Part shown: positions 9,050 through 17,382 of the stretch, in pieces
Position numbering within the stretch: position 1 is the stretch's first letter
Layout of the letters: every line of letters starts with the position of its first letter
Notes under the pieces: model-generated
Seen by the model: only the letters and a program-made list of their open reading frames with translations
Database searches by the model: none
What the model was told of the DNA's origin: nothing
Translations under genes and position numbers: made by a program
DNA from: Roseibaca sp. Y0-43
Lineage (GTDB): Bacteria; Pseudomonadota; Alphaproteobacteria; Rhodobacterales; Rhodobacteraceae
Direction: 5' to 3'
Length of the DNA: 64,000 nt
NCBI RefSeq assembly: GCF_020667835.1
Contig: NZ_JAFMPR010000011.1
Coordinates: 1 to 64,000 of the forward strand

Positions 9050-9842
9050 CGATCTGGCCCTTGTCACCCAGGCCGCGGAACTGGCGGGCCAGATCGCGCT
9101 GCGCCATTTCGGGCGCGCACCGCGCGCGTGGGACAAGGGGCAGGGCCAAGGCCCGGTGTCGGATGTCGATCTGGAAATCGACGCGGCGCTGCGTGATCTG
9201 CTGCTGGGCGCGCGGCCCGATTACGGTTGGTTGTCCGAGGAAACGCCCGACACGCCCGACCGTCTGAACCACGCGCGCATCTTCATCCTTGACCCGCTGG
9301 ATGGCACCCGCGCCTATCTGGACGGGCAAGACGGTTTTTGCCACCCGGTTTGCGTGGTGGAAAACGGCCAGCCAGTTGCCGCAGCGATCCATGTGCCGCG
9401 CCTTGGGCATACCTACAGTGCCGCGCGCGGGCAGGGGGCGTTTCGCAATGGCCAGCCTATCCGCGTGGGCGAGACGGTGGCGGGTGCCTCGGCGCTGGCC
9501 GCGCGCAGCCAGTTCGACGCCACGCATTGGCCCGGTGGCGTGCCCGACCTGACGCGCCATTTCCGCCCGGCGCTGGCGTGGCGCATGGCCCTTGTGGCCG
9601 AAGGCGCGTTCGATGCCATGCTGACCTTCAAACCCGCGTGGCACTGGGACATTGCCGCAGGCGCGCTGTTGGTAGCCGAAGCGGGCGGCGCCGTCAGCGA
9701 CGAGATGGGCGCGCCCCTTGCCTTCAACACCCTCGATCCGCGTGCGACCGGGGTGATTGCCGCCAACCCGGCCTTGCACGCGGCGCTGCTGGCGCGGCGC
9801 AAATCGGCATTGACGGATGCCCCCGCCCCGCGCGACGTTTAA
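9036..9842 (+). CDS. Inositol-monophosphatase-family phosphatase (CysQ-like)
   Basis: A 268-residue Mg2+-dependent phosphatase of the IMPase/FBPase/CysQ superfamily. The two metal-binding motifs are present: WLSEET (the Glu pair) and ILDPLDGTRAYLDG, plus the C-terminal WDIAAGALLVAEAGG. Substrate could be 3'-phosphoadenosine 5'-phosphate (CysQ) or an inositol/sugar phosphate; sequence alone does not decide. The start is probably TTG 9036, seven bases after GAGGGG; a GTG at 9042 is the alternative. Either start overlaps the pmbA stop, so the two genes are coupled. Confidence 0.8.
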   Translation: MPVTDDLALVTQAAELAGQIALRHFGRAPRAWDKGQGQGPVSDVDLEIDAALRDLLLGARPDYGWLSEETPDTPDRLNHARIFILDPLDGTRAYLDGQDGFCHPVCVVENGQPVAAAIHVPRLGHTYSAARGQGAFRNGQPIRVGETVAGASALAARSQFDATHWPGGVPDLTRHFRPALAWRMALVAEGAFDAMLTFKPAWHWDIAAGALLVAEAGGAVSDEMGAPLAFNTLDPRATGVIAANPALHAALLARRKSALTDAPAPRDV

Positions 9843-9870
9843 CGCCCATGGCACCAGAAGCAGGACGCGC

Positions 9871-11043
9871 GTGACTACCACCGCCACCGACCAGATGCAG
9901 GAGGCCGCCCTGCCCTTGCTGAAAGGGCTGGGCACCCCGCTGGTTTGGCTGCACTGCGACAGCCGCACCCGGCTGAACAAGTTCACCGCCCTGTCGGATG
10001 CCGTGTTGCAGGCGGATGAGGGGGCAGGTGTATTGCTGACCTATCCGCCCGATTGCCCGGCCCCGGTCGAAACCCCGCGCCGCCTGTCGGTGCCCTGCGC
10101 GGTCGATGCGCCGGGCTTCGTTCGCAAGGTTGCCAGCGCGGTTCCGGTCGCCGCCGCGCTGATCGCCGCCCGCAGCCTGTCGGGCGACATGATCGCGCAA
10201 TGGGTCAAGGCGGGCACACAGGTTTTCGTGGCCGATGTCGCGGTGCCGCGCGTGGCGGGCAGTTGGTCGCTTGCGCCGGGGCACACGCGGCGGGTGCTGA
10301 ACAAGCTGGCGCATGTCTTTCTGGCGTCCGAGCGGATGCGCGCGCCATGGCTGGCCGCTGGCCTGCCAGAGGAGCGGCTCAGCACCATCGGCACCCTCTC
10401 GCAAGCGCCGCTTGCCCTGCGCTGCAACGAGGCCGAGCGCGACGCCTTGGCCAGCGCGTTGCGCCAGCGCACCATCTGGCTGGCCGCAGGTGTGCCAGAG
10501 GCCGAGGAAGAGCTGATTATCGCGGTGCAGCAGGAAGCCTTGCGCGATTCTCACCGGCTGGTTCTGATCCTGCACCCGGCCGACCCGATGCGCGGGCCAG
10601 AGCTTCATGCCCGCGTCTCGACCCGGTTCAACGCGGCGCTGCGCTCGCGCGATGACTCGATCACGCCGGAAACGCAGGTCTATATCGCCGACACCGAAGG
10701 CGAGCGCGGCCTGTGGTATCGGCTGGCGGTGGCCTGCTACCTTGGCGGCAGTTTCACCGATGGCAGCAGCTTTTCCCCCATGGAGGCCGCGGCGCTGGGC
10801 TGCGCCATGGTGCATGGGCCAGAAGGCGGGCGCTATGGCGACGCGTTCGACCTGCTGACCGAGCGCCGCGCCACCCGTCGTATCACCCGCCCAGAGGCGC
10901 TGGGGCGGATGCTGCGCGCGGTGCTGCGGCCCGAGCAGGCGGCCGATATGGCCCATCGCGGCTGGCAGATCGTATCCGAAGGGGCAGAGGCCACAGAAAG
11001 CCTTGTCGCAGCCCTGCTTGCCCCCCCGGCGGAGGCGCGCTGA
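9871..11043 (+). CDS. WaaA-like (Kdo transferase family) glycosyltransferase, divergent
   Basis: A 390-residue protein whose C-terminal half carries a WaaA-type sugar-nucleotide region (YLGGSFTDGSSFSPMEAAALG, then GPEGGRYGDAFDLL), comparable to the GGS...HNPLEP block of 3-deoxy-D-manno-octulosonate transferases. The N-terminal block LVWLHCDSRTRLNKF sits where WaaA normally has WLHGASVGE; the catalytic Glu of that motif is not apparent, and the usual N-terminal membrane anchor is absent. It may be a paralogue with altered activity. It begins with GTG 9871 behind AGCAGGA and its TGA overlaps the lpxK ATG, so a lipid A/core role is likely. Confidence 0.7.
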   Translation: MTTTATDQMQEAALPLLKGLGTPLVWLHCDSRTRLNKFTALSDAVLQADEGAGVLLTYPPDCPAPVETPRRLSVPCAVDAPGFVRKVASAVPVAAALIAARSLSGDMIAQWVKAGTQVFVADVAVPRVAGSWSLAPGHTRRVLNKLAHVFLASERMRAPWLAAGLPEERLSTIGTLSQAPLALRCNEAERDALASALRQRTIWLAAGVPEAEEELIIAVQQEALRDSHRLVLILHPADPMRGPELHARVSTRFNAALRSRDDSITPETQVYIADTEGERGLWYRLAVACYLGGSFTDGSSFSPMEAAALGCAMVHGPEGGRYGDAFDLLTERRATRRITRPEALGRMLRAVLRPEQAADMAHRGWQIVSEGAEATESLVAALLAPPAEAR

Positions 11044-12032
11044 TGCAACCGCCCGGCTTCTGGTTTCGCCCGCGCTCTGTCTTGGCCAGTCTGCTGTCGC
11101 CCTTGGGTGCGGTCTACGCGGCGGCCACCGCGCGCCGGGTGGCGCAACCCGCCCGCTATGCGCCCGATGTGCCGGTGATCTGTGTCGGAAACCTGAATAT
11201 CGGCGGCACGGGCAAGACGCCGACGGTCATCGCGCTGGTGCAGATGTTGCAAGGCATGGGCGTGGCTGTGCATGTGCTGTCGCGCGGCTATGGCGGGCGG
11301 CTGAAAGGCCCGGTGCAGGTGATAGAGCGCAGCCACAGCGCCGATGATGTGGGCGACGAGCCGCTCTTGATGGCCGCCTTCGCGCCGGTCTGGGTGGGCC
11401 GCGACCGCGCGGTCACGGCACGCGCGGCGGTCGCGGCGGGGGCAGAGGCGCTTATCCTAGACGATGGGTTCCAAGACCCGGCCCTGCGCAAGGATCTCTC
11501 GCTTGTCGTGGTCGATGCCGCGCTCGGCTTTGGCAATGGCCGCGTGCTGCCCGCCGGTCCCTTGCGCGAACCGGTCGCTGCCGGGTTGCGCCGCGCCGAC
11601 ATGATCCTTGCGATCGGCGCGCCGCCGCAGATCGGGGCGTTTCGCGAAAGCACCGCATATACTGTGCCGGTTTTGGCCGCCGCGCTGAAACCCTTGCAGA
11701 TGGGGCTGTCTTGGCCCGGTCAGCGCGTGCTGGCCTTTGCCGGTATCGGGCGGCCAGAGAAGTTCTTCGCCACGCTCCGGGCCGAGGGCGCGGTGCTGCT
11801 GCGCGCCGAGGCGCTGAGCGATCACCAGCCGCTAAGCGAGGCGCTGATGAAACGGCTGGAGATAGAGGCCAAGGCACTCGGCGCGCAGATGGTCACGACC
11901 GAGAAAGACGCCGTGCGCCTGCCGCGCAGCTTTCGTCAGAAGGTGATGACCCTGCCTGTGCGACTGGACTGGGAGGATGAGAACGCGATCCGGGCGGCAC
12001 TTGGTAAAGTGCTTGCGTCCGACGCGCGCTAA
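11043..12032 (+). CDS. lpxK: Tetraacyldisaccharide 4'-kinase LpxK
   Basis: A 329-residue inner-membrane-associated kinase that phosphorylates the 4' position of the lipid A disaccharide. The P-loop is GNLNIGGTGKTP near residues 48-59; SRGYGG and LDDGFQDPALRKDLSLVVVD are LpxK signatures. The N-terminal hydrophobic segment (LASLLSPLGAVYAAATA) would be the membrane anchor. It overlaps the WaaA-like gene by one base (TGATG). Its TAA interlocks with the TAG of the convergent ycjF (12029-12032), leaving no room for a terminator. Confidence 0.93.
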   Translation: MQPPGFWFRPRSVLASLLSPLGAVYAAATARRVAQPARYAPDVPVICVGNLNIGGTGKTPTVIALVQMLQGMGVAVHVLSRGYGGRLKGPVQVIERSHSADDVGDEPLLMAAFAPVWVGRDRAVTARAAVAAGAEALILDDGFQDPALRKDLSLVVVDAALGFGNGRVLPAGPLREPVAAGLRRADMILAIGAPPQIGAFRESTAYTVPVLAAALKPLQMGLSWPGQRVLAFAGIGRPEKFFATLRAEGAVLLRAEALSDHQPLSEALMKRLEIEAKALGAQMVTTEKDAVRLPRSFRQKVMTLPVRLDWEDENAIRAALGKVLASDAR

Positions 12033-13015
12033 CCCCGGTCGAACAACCCGCTGACCGCGCGCGACACGATATTGCTGGTGCGTGGCTTTTGCGCGGCCAC
12101 GAAGGGCAGGGGGCGACAGACGCTCATCGCGGCAATCCCCAGTCGCGCGGTCAGCGCACCGTTCACAAGCCCTTCGCCGAAGCGGCGCGACACTTTCGAC
12201 ACCACCCCGCCAGAGGCGACCGATCCCAGCATATCCTCGCCCACCGCCACGGCGCCCGTCGCCAGCAGATGTGCCACCACCCCGCGCAGCAGGCGAATGC
12301 TGCCCAAAGCGCCCGCGCGCCCGCCGTAGATTTCAGCAATCCGGCGGATCATGCGCAGGTTCACCGCCATCGCCGCCACCACATCGACCAAGGCCAGCGG
12401 CAACATGGCGGTCAGCAGGGCCACTTGGCGCGCGGCGGCCTCGACCTCTGTGCGGGCGGCTTGGTCCAAGGGCACCAGAAGCGTGGTTTCCGACAGGTGC
12501 AGCAGCCCCTCGGCATCGGGCTGGTCCGGGGCAAGCTCTGCCAGCCGGTCGCGGTGCCAGCGCATCTCTGGCCGCGCGGCGTAAAGCGCTGATAGCTGGT
12601 TGGTCAGTCGCAGCGCAAGATCGCGGCTGTCGTCGCTGCGCGCGCGGTCTGCCAGTTGGCGCAAATCGTCCAGACGGCGCAGGCGGCGAAATCCCATCCA
12701 TTCGCGCAAGGCCACGCCCAAAGCGGCCAGCGCCACCAGCGCCAGAAGCCCGGTTGCGACCCAGCCCAAGGCCGGGTAACGCGCCAGAAGGCCGGTGGCG
12801 AAATCCCACGCGGCCAGCGACAGTGCCATCGTGAACAGCGCCAGCGCCGCCGCCCAGCCCATGCGCCCCAGCCATGTCATGCGCCGCCGTCCCAGCGCCA
12901 AGGTCGCCTGCATCGCCGCGCCGGTGGGCGGCGCATCTTCGGGCGGCTGGGGGGCCGTGGCGGGGGTGTCGGCGGGGGTGTCATCCAGCTCGAACAAAGT
13001 GGGGCCGCGGCTCAT
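12029..13015 (-). CDS. ycjF: YcjF/TIGR01620-family inner membrane protein
   Basis: A 328-residue protein with a Pro/Ala-rich cytoplasmic N-terminus (residues 1-45), two adjacent transmembrane helices (about 48-72 and 80-105) and a C-terminal domain with VALLTAMLPLALVDVVAAMAVN and a Gly-rich GEDMLGSVASGGVVSKVSRRFGEG stretch, matching the DUF697/YcjF family. Function is not established; it is nearly always next to the YcjX GTPase and both are linked to envelope stress in other bacteria. Start taken at ATG 13015, which overlaps the ycjX stop (ATGA). Confidence 0.82.
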   Translation of the reverse strand: MSRGPTLFELDDTPADTPATAPQPPEDAPPTGAAMQATLALGRRRMTWLGRMGWAAALALFTMALSLAAWDFATGLLARYPALGWVATGLLALVALAALGVALREWMGFRRLRRLDDLRQLADRARSDDSRDLALRLTNQLSALYAARPEMRWHRDRLAELAPDQPDAEGLLHLSETTLLVPLDQAARTEVEAAARQVALLTAMLPLALVDVVAAMAVNLRMIRRIAEIYGGRAGALGSIRLLRGVVAHLLATGAVAVGEDMLGSVASGGVVSKVSRRFGEGLVNGALTARLGIAAMSVCRPLPFVAAQKPRTSNIVSRAVSGLFDRG

Positions 13016-14433
13016 AGCATGTCTCCGATCAGGAATTGCGCGGCGCGGTCCAGCCGGATATGCGCCAGCCCGTCGCCGGGGCGGCGCGACAGCCCCACGG
13101 GGGCGAATTGCATCACCCCGAAATCGGCATCCAGCCATTTCGCCGCCCCGTCACGCGCAGGCCCGATCAGCGCCATCGGGTCATCCGGCAGATCGCCCGC
13201 GAAAAACGCCGCTTGTTTGCCGTTTTCCATCAGCGTGCCGCGCACGCAATCGAGGGTTTCGCCGCCGTGGCTGCGCTGGTCCTCCACCGTGGCGCGCACG
13301 GCGGCAATGGCCATGGCTTCGGTCCGGGCACCCGCGAAATCGGCCCGGTCGCGCGCTTGGCGCAACAGCGCCGCCATGATTGCGGTCAGCTTGGCGTGCT
13401 GGCTGTGGTGCAGATGGTCGGCCTTGGTCGCGGCGAACAGAATGCGTTCCACCCGCTTGCCGCCCAAAAGCCGCGTCAGCCACGCGTTTCGGCCGGGGCG
13501 AAAGGCCGACAGAAGTTCGGTCATGGTACGCCCCAGTTCGGCCACGGCATCCGGCCCGGCATGGACCGCGCCCAGCACGTCGGCCAGCACGATCTGGCGG
13601 TCTATCCGGGCGAAATGATCACGGAAGAAGGGGCGCACGACACGCGATTTATAGGCCTCGAACCGGCGCTCCATCTCGCGCCCCAAGCTGCCGCGCTGGT
13701 TGCTATGGGCCATGGGCGCAAAGGTCAGCGCGGGGCTTCCGGCCAGATCGCCCGGCAGCAGGAACCGCCCTGGGGAAATATCGGGCAAGCCCGCCGCGCG
13801 CGCCCCGCGCAGGTAGTCGGTGAAGCGGGCGGCCAAGTCTTGCGCGCGGGCTTCGTCATGGGGGGCGTCTGGGTCGATTTCGGCCAGCGCCGCCAAGTAA
13901 TCCTTCGCATAGTCGCGCCGGGGCAGGGCGGCCAGCAAATCGCTGCTCCACCCTGCGAAGGACTTGTCCAGCAGCGTCAGGTCCAGCAGCCATTCGCCCG
14001 GATAGTCGATAATATCCAGATATTGCACCCGCGCACCGCGCAACCCGCCCAGCACCCCGCCAGAGCGCACGCGAAACGACAGCCGCAGTTGCGACACCTG
14101 CCGCGTGCTCTCGGGCCAATGCGGGTTCGGCCCGGTCAGCGCGGCCAAGTGGCGCTCGTATTCAAAACGCGGGATCGTGTCGTCTGGCTGGGGTTGCAGG
14201 TAGGCGGCTTCTATCCGGCCATCGCTGACGGCCTGCAAGCCGCCCATGCGCCCCCGGTCCAGCAGGTTCGCCACCAGAGAGGTGATGAACACCGTCTTGC
14301 CCGCCTGCGACAGGCCGGTGACGCCCAAGCGCAGCGAATTGTCGAACATCCCGCCCGTGATCGCGTGGCCGATTTGCGATGTGGTTTCTTCCACCCCGCG
14401 CAACACATCGCCTGCAACTCGCCCGATACCCAT
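13012..14433 (-). CDS. ycjX: YcjX-family P-loop GTPase
   Basis: A 473-residue GTPase-like protein. The Walker A motif GLSQAGKTVF is near residue 40, a switch-II-like DYPGEWLLD near residue 138, and the base-specificity motif ATKADHLHHS near residue 325. It belongs to the YcjX (DUF463) family, which is co-transcribed with ycjF and behaves as a stress-response GTPase; the cellular target is unknown. Upstream on the same strand lies the GST gene after a short gap. Confidence 0.87.
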   Translation of the reverse strand: MGIGRVAGDVLRGVEETTSQIGHAITGGMFDNSLRLGVTGLSQAGKTVFITSLVANLLDRGRMGGLQAVSDGRIEAAYLQPQPDDTIPRFEYERHLAALTGPNPHWPESTRQVSQLRLSFRVRSGGVLGGLRGARVQYLDIIDYPGEWLLDLTLLDKSFAGWSSDLLAALPRRDYAKDYLAALAEIDPDAPHDEARAQDLAARFTDYLRGARAAGLPDISPGRFLLPGDLAGSPALTFAPMAHSNQRGSLGREMERRFEAYKSRVVRPFFRDHFARIDRQIVLADVLGAVHAGPDAVAELGRTMTELLSAFRPGRNAWLTRLLGGKRVERILFAATKADHLHHSQHAKLTAIMAALLRQARDRADFAGARTEAMAIAAVRATVEDQRSHGGETLDCVRGTLMENGKQAAFFAGDLPDDPMALIGPARDGAAKWLDADFGVMQFAPVGLSRRPGDGLAHIRLDRAAQFLIGDML

Positions 14434-14457
14434 CAGCCCCGCTTCCTTGTCTTTACC

Positions 14458-15096
14458 CTAGATAGGGGGTGCCGCGGCTTGGGGGAAGAGGCGGGGGGCA
14501 TCGCCCTCGGCCCAGACGGGGTGCTTGGCCATGACGGCGGCAAAGCGGTCAGAGGTCAGGAAACGGTCAAGCCATGCCTGAACGCGCGGCCAGGGCTGTG
14601 TGTCGAACCATGGCTTGTCGATGAACGCGAATTGCCGGACGAAGGGCAGCATGGCGTAGTCGGCCAAGCTGGGGCGGGTGAACAGCCAATCGCCCAAGGC
14701 ATCCTCCAGCGCGGCCAGATGCGTGCAGGCAGCATCCAGATGCGCGCCCGCGTCGTCGTCCGGGTAGCGGCTGGCGTATTTCACCCGGTCCAGAGCGTGT
14801 TTGAACGGGCCGTCATTGGGGGCAATCCAGTCGCGGCCGGCGTCGGGCATGTCCAGCCAGCCCTCGGGGTCGGACTGCCGCAAGGCCCAGAGCATGATGT
14901 CGAGGCTTTCGTCGATCACGCCCGCATCGGTTACAAGGCACGGCACGGTGCCAGAGGGCGAGGCCGCCAGAAACGCGGCGGGCTTGTCCCGCAACAGGAT
15001 TTCGCGCAGCTCAACCGCCACCCCGCTGGCCGCGAGCGCCAGACGCGCGCGGATGGCATAGGGACAGCGGCGAAAGGAATAGAGGATCGGGGTCAT
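14458..15096 (-). CDS. Glutathione S-transferase family protein
   Basis: A 212-residue two-domain GST. The N-terminal thioredoxin fold begins MTPILYSFRRCPYAIRARLAL, with CPYA at the active-site position, followed by SPSGTVPCLVTDAGVIDESLDIM, which contains the cis-Pro and the glutathione-binding E/S pair. The C-terminal helical domain follows. The CPYA motif suggests a Cys-type (omega/beta-like or glutaredoxin-like) GST. Physiological substrate unknown. It is divergent from the methyltransferase gene at 15186. Confidence 0.82.
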   Translation of the reverse strand: MTPILYSFRRCPYAIRARLALAASGVAVELREILLRDKPAAFLAASPSGTVPCLVTDAGVIDESLDIMLWALRQSDPEGWLDMPDAGRDWIAPNDGPFKHALDRVKYASRYPDDDAGAHLDAACTHLAALEDALGDWLFTRPSLADYAMLPFVRQFAFIDKPWFDTQPWPRVQAWLDRFLTSDRFAAVMAKHPVWAEGDAPRLFPQAAAPPI

Positions 15097-15185
15097 CCCG
15101 CCGGTCTAGCGCGCAGGCGGACAGATGCCAATTCAAAGACGCGCGGCGCTCTGCTAGAGAGGGCCAAACCCGGACTGGACCGCCC

Positions 15186-15803
15186 ATGCAAGACGCCGAT
15201 TTCTGGAGCAAGATGGCCCCGCGCTACGCCCGCGCCAAGATCGGGGATGTGGCGGGCTACGAGCGCAGCTTGCACCGGACACAGCCTTTCTTGCAGGGCG
15301 CGCGCGTGCTGGAACTGGGCTGCGGCACGGGGCTGACGGCGATGGCACTGGCCCCACATGCCGCAAGCTACCATGCCACCGATATTGCACCGGGGATGAT
15401 CGAGATCGCGCAGGGGCGGCTGGCCGAAACCCCGGTCGCGGGTTTGTCCTTTGCGGTCGCGCAAGCCGAGGATTTCGGGCCGGACCGCTTCGATGTCGTC
15501 TTTGCGCAGAACTACCTGCACCTGCTGCGCGACCTGCCGGGCACCTTGGCGCATATCTACGCGCTGTTGCCCAAGGGCGGGGTGCTGATCGCGAAGACCC
15601 CGGTGCTGGGGCAAGCGCCGTTCTATATCCGCTGGCTGGTGCCGATCCTGCAAGCGCTGGGCAAGGCGCCGTTCCTGACCATGGTCACGGCAGCGGATCT
15701 GGAGCGGGCGCTGACACGGGCGGGTTTTGCCTGCGCGCCCACCGAATGGCACGCAAGCAGCGGACGCGACCTGCGCGCCTTCATCGTGGCGCGCAAGGTC
15801 TGA
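15186..15803 (+). CDS. Class I SAM-dependent methyltransferase
   Basis: A 205-residue small-molecule methyltransferase. Motif I, VLELGCGTGLTAMAL, is near residues 40-54; DIAPGMIEIAQGRL provides the acidic residue for the ribose, and FDVVFAQNYLHLL is the motif IV region. The substrate cannot be inferred; the N-terminal FWSKMAPRYARAKIGDVAGYERSL is seen in UbiE/Methyltransf_11-like proteins of unknown role. It stands alone and is followed by a strong palindrome between convergent genes. Confidence 0.8.
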   Translation: MQDADFWSKMAPRYARAKIGDVAGYERSLHRTQPFLQGARVLELGCGTGLTAMALAPHAASYHATDIAPGMIEIAQGRLAETPVAGLSFAVAQAEDFGPDRFDVVFAQNYLHLLRDLPGTLAHIYALLPKGGVLIAKTPVLGQAPFYIRWLVPILQALGKAPFLTMVTAADLERALTRAGFACAPTEWHASSGRDLRAFIVARKV

Positions 15804-15808
15804 GGGGG

Positions 15809-15835
15809 TAGGGTGCGTGCTGAGCACGCACCCTA
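15809..15835. terminator. Perfect 12-bp hairpin between convergent genes
   Basis: The arms 15809-15820 (TAGGGTGCGTGC) and 15824-15835 (GCACGCACCCTA) pair completely around a three-base loop. It lies between the methyltransferase stop (15803) and the ilvE stop (15838), so it can serve both strands. There is no U-run. Palindromes of this composition recur between genes in many proteobacteria, so it could equally be a REP-like repeat. Confidence 0.6.
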
Positions 15836-15837
15836 CA

Positions 15838-16707
15838 TCAGGCGCGCACCAGTTCCTCGTAGCTTTTCGCCACGTCGCGGGTGATCTCGCCCACTTGAAA
15901 GTGATAGTCCCCGATCTGGCCCACCGGCGTCACTTCGGCGGCGGTCCCGGTCAGCCAGCATTCGCTGAATGTCTCCAGCTCTTCCGGCAGGATGTGGCGC
16001 TCATGCACGACCATACCCTTGTCGCGCAGCATGGCGATGACGGTCTGGCGCGTGATGCCGTTCAGGATCGCGTCGGGGATGGGCGTGTGCACCTCGCCAT
16101 CCTTCACGAAGAACACGTTCGCGCCGGTCGCTTCGGCCACGTAGCCGCGATAATCGAAAAACAGCGCGTCCGAGCAGCCTTTTTCCTCTGCCGCGTGTTT
16201 CGACATGGTGCAGATCATATACAGGCCCGCGGCCTTGGCAGCGGTCGGGATCGTCTCGGGCGACGGGCGGCGCCATTTCGCGATGTCGAGCTTTGCGCCC
16301 TGCATCTTGGCATCGCCATAATAGGCACCCCATTCCCACGCGGCCACGGCCAGGCGCACCGGGTTGCGACGGGCCGCGACGCCCATATCTTCGCCCGCGC
16401 CACGCCATGCGACCGCGCGCACATAGGCGTTGGTCAGGTTGTTGGCGGCCAGAACCTCGGCCTTGGCGGCGTCGATTTCTTCGGCGGTAAAGGGGATTTT
16501 CATGTCCAGCAGGCGGCCCGATTCAATCAGGCGCAGCGAATGCTCGTGCCCCTTAAAGATCTTGCCATCATAGCAGCGCTCGCCCTCGAACACCGAGGAC
16601 GCGTAATGCAGGGCATGGCTCAGGATATGCACATTGGCCTCGCGCCACGGCACCAGTTTGCCGTCCATCCATATAAACCCGTCCCTGTCGTCATATGCGC
16701 CGGCCAT
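15838..16707 (-). CDS. ilvE: Branched-chain amino acid aminotransferase
   Basis: A 289-residue fold-type IV PLP enzyme that transaminates Leu, Ile and Val. Family features: WREANVHILSHALHYASSVFEG near the N-terminus, the Lys in AAKAEVL/MSKHAAEEKG region, GYVAEATGANVFFVKDGEV, and C-terminal ECWLTGTAAEVTPV. Start set at ATG 16707 (MAGAYDDRDG) because GGAGG lies six bases upstream; an in-frame ATG at 16734 is less well placed. Divergent from petP across a gap of about 170 bases that must hold both promoters. Confidence 0.93.
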   Translation of the reverse strand: MAGAYDDRDGFIWMDGKLVPWREANVHILSHALHYASSVFEGERCYDGKIFKGHEHSLRLIESGRLLDMKIPFTAEEIDAAKAEVLAANNLTNAYVRAVAWRGAGEDMGVAARRNPVRLAVAAWEWGAYYGDAKMQGAKLDIAKWRRPSPETIPTAAKAAGLYMICTMSKHAAEEKGCSDALFFDYRGYVAEATGANVFFVKDGEVHTPIPDAILNGITRQTVIAMLRDKGMVVHERHILPEELETFSECWLTGTAAEVTPVGQIGDYHFQVGEITRDVAKSYEELVRA

Positions 16708-16875
16708 CGGTGCCTCCATGCCCAAAGTTTTCAAAAGTTGCGCAGATTAGGTCCGCTTCGGACATAAAGTTACGCGAATTCGCTTGATTGCTAGCGATTC
16801 GGTCTTGGAATGTCAACAAGGCTGACATAACATTGCTGAAAGAGTGATCGTAACGGCAATTTCGGTAGGCAAGGC

Positions 16876-17382
16876 ATGGTGCAACGCGGTCCAAACCCCG
16901 GTAGCGGCGAGAATCTGCTTTTCCTGACCGACGAGCAGCTGCGCAAAGGGATCGAGGCGATGTTCTTCGCCTATCGCGGCTTCACCGCCGACCCTGACCG
17001 CATTCTGGACGAATACGGCTATGGTCGCGCCCACCACCGCGCGCTGCATTTCATCAACCGCAGCCATGGCACGACGGTGAACAACCTTTTGACCACGCTG
17101 GGTGTGACCAAGCAATCGCTGAACCGCGTGTTGCGCGGGCTGATCGAGGACGGTCTGGTCGAGGCGCGCGTGGGCCGCACCGACCGGCGCGAGCGCAACC
17201 TGTTCCTGACCGACAAGGGGCAAGAGTTGGAGCGCAAGCTGGCCGAAGCGCAACGCGTGCGGATGCGCGCGGCCTATCGCGCGGCGGGGCCGCAGGCGGT
17301 GGCGGGCTTTCGGCAGGTGCTGGAAGCGATGATGGATGACGACATCCGCCAGACCTATCTGTCGCTGAAGGATGGCCGCTGA
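16876..17382 (+). CDS. petP: MarR-family transcriptional regulator, PetP-like
   Basis: A 168-residue winged-helix protein with a MarR domain (GRAHHRALHFINRSHGTTVNNLL, then VTKQSLNRVLRGLIEDGLVEARVGRTDRRERNLFLT wing). It overlaps the response regulator gene at 17382 (TGATG). In Rhodobacter capsulatus a MarR-like gene petP is paired in this way with petR; the pairing and lengths agree, so I use that name with moderate confidence. No pet (cytochrome bc1) genes are in the window. Confidence 0.75.
   Translation: MVQRGPNPGSGENLLFLTDEQLRKGIEAMFFAYRGFTADPDRILDEYGYGRAHHRALHFINRSHGTTVNNLLTTLGVTKQSLNRVLRGLIEDGLVEARVGRTDRRERNLFLTDKGQELERKLAEAQRVRMRAAYRAAGPQAVAGFRQVLEAMMDDDIRQTYLSLKDGR

Noticed and set aside
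13036-15336. 766-codon open frame on the plus strand
   Set aside because: Antisense to ycjX and the GST gene, both well supported. The translation is low-complexity Arg/Gln/Gly-rich with no motifs.
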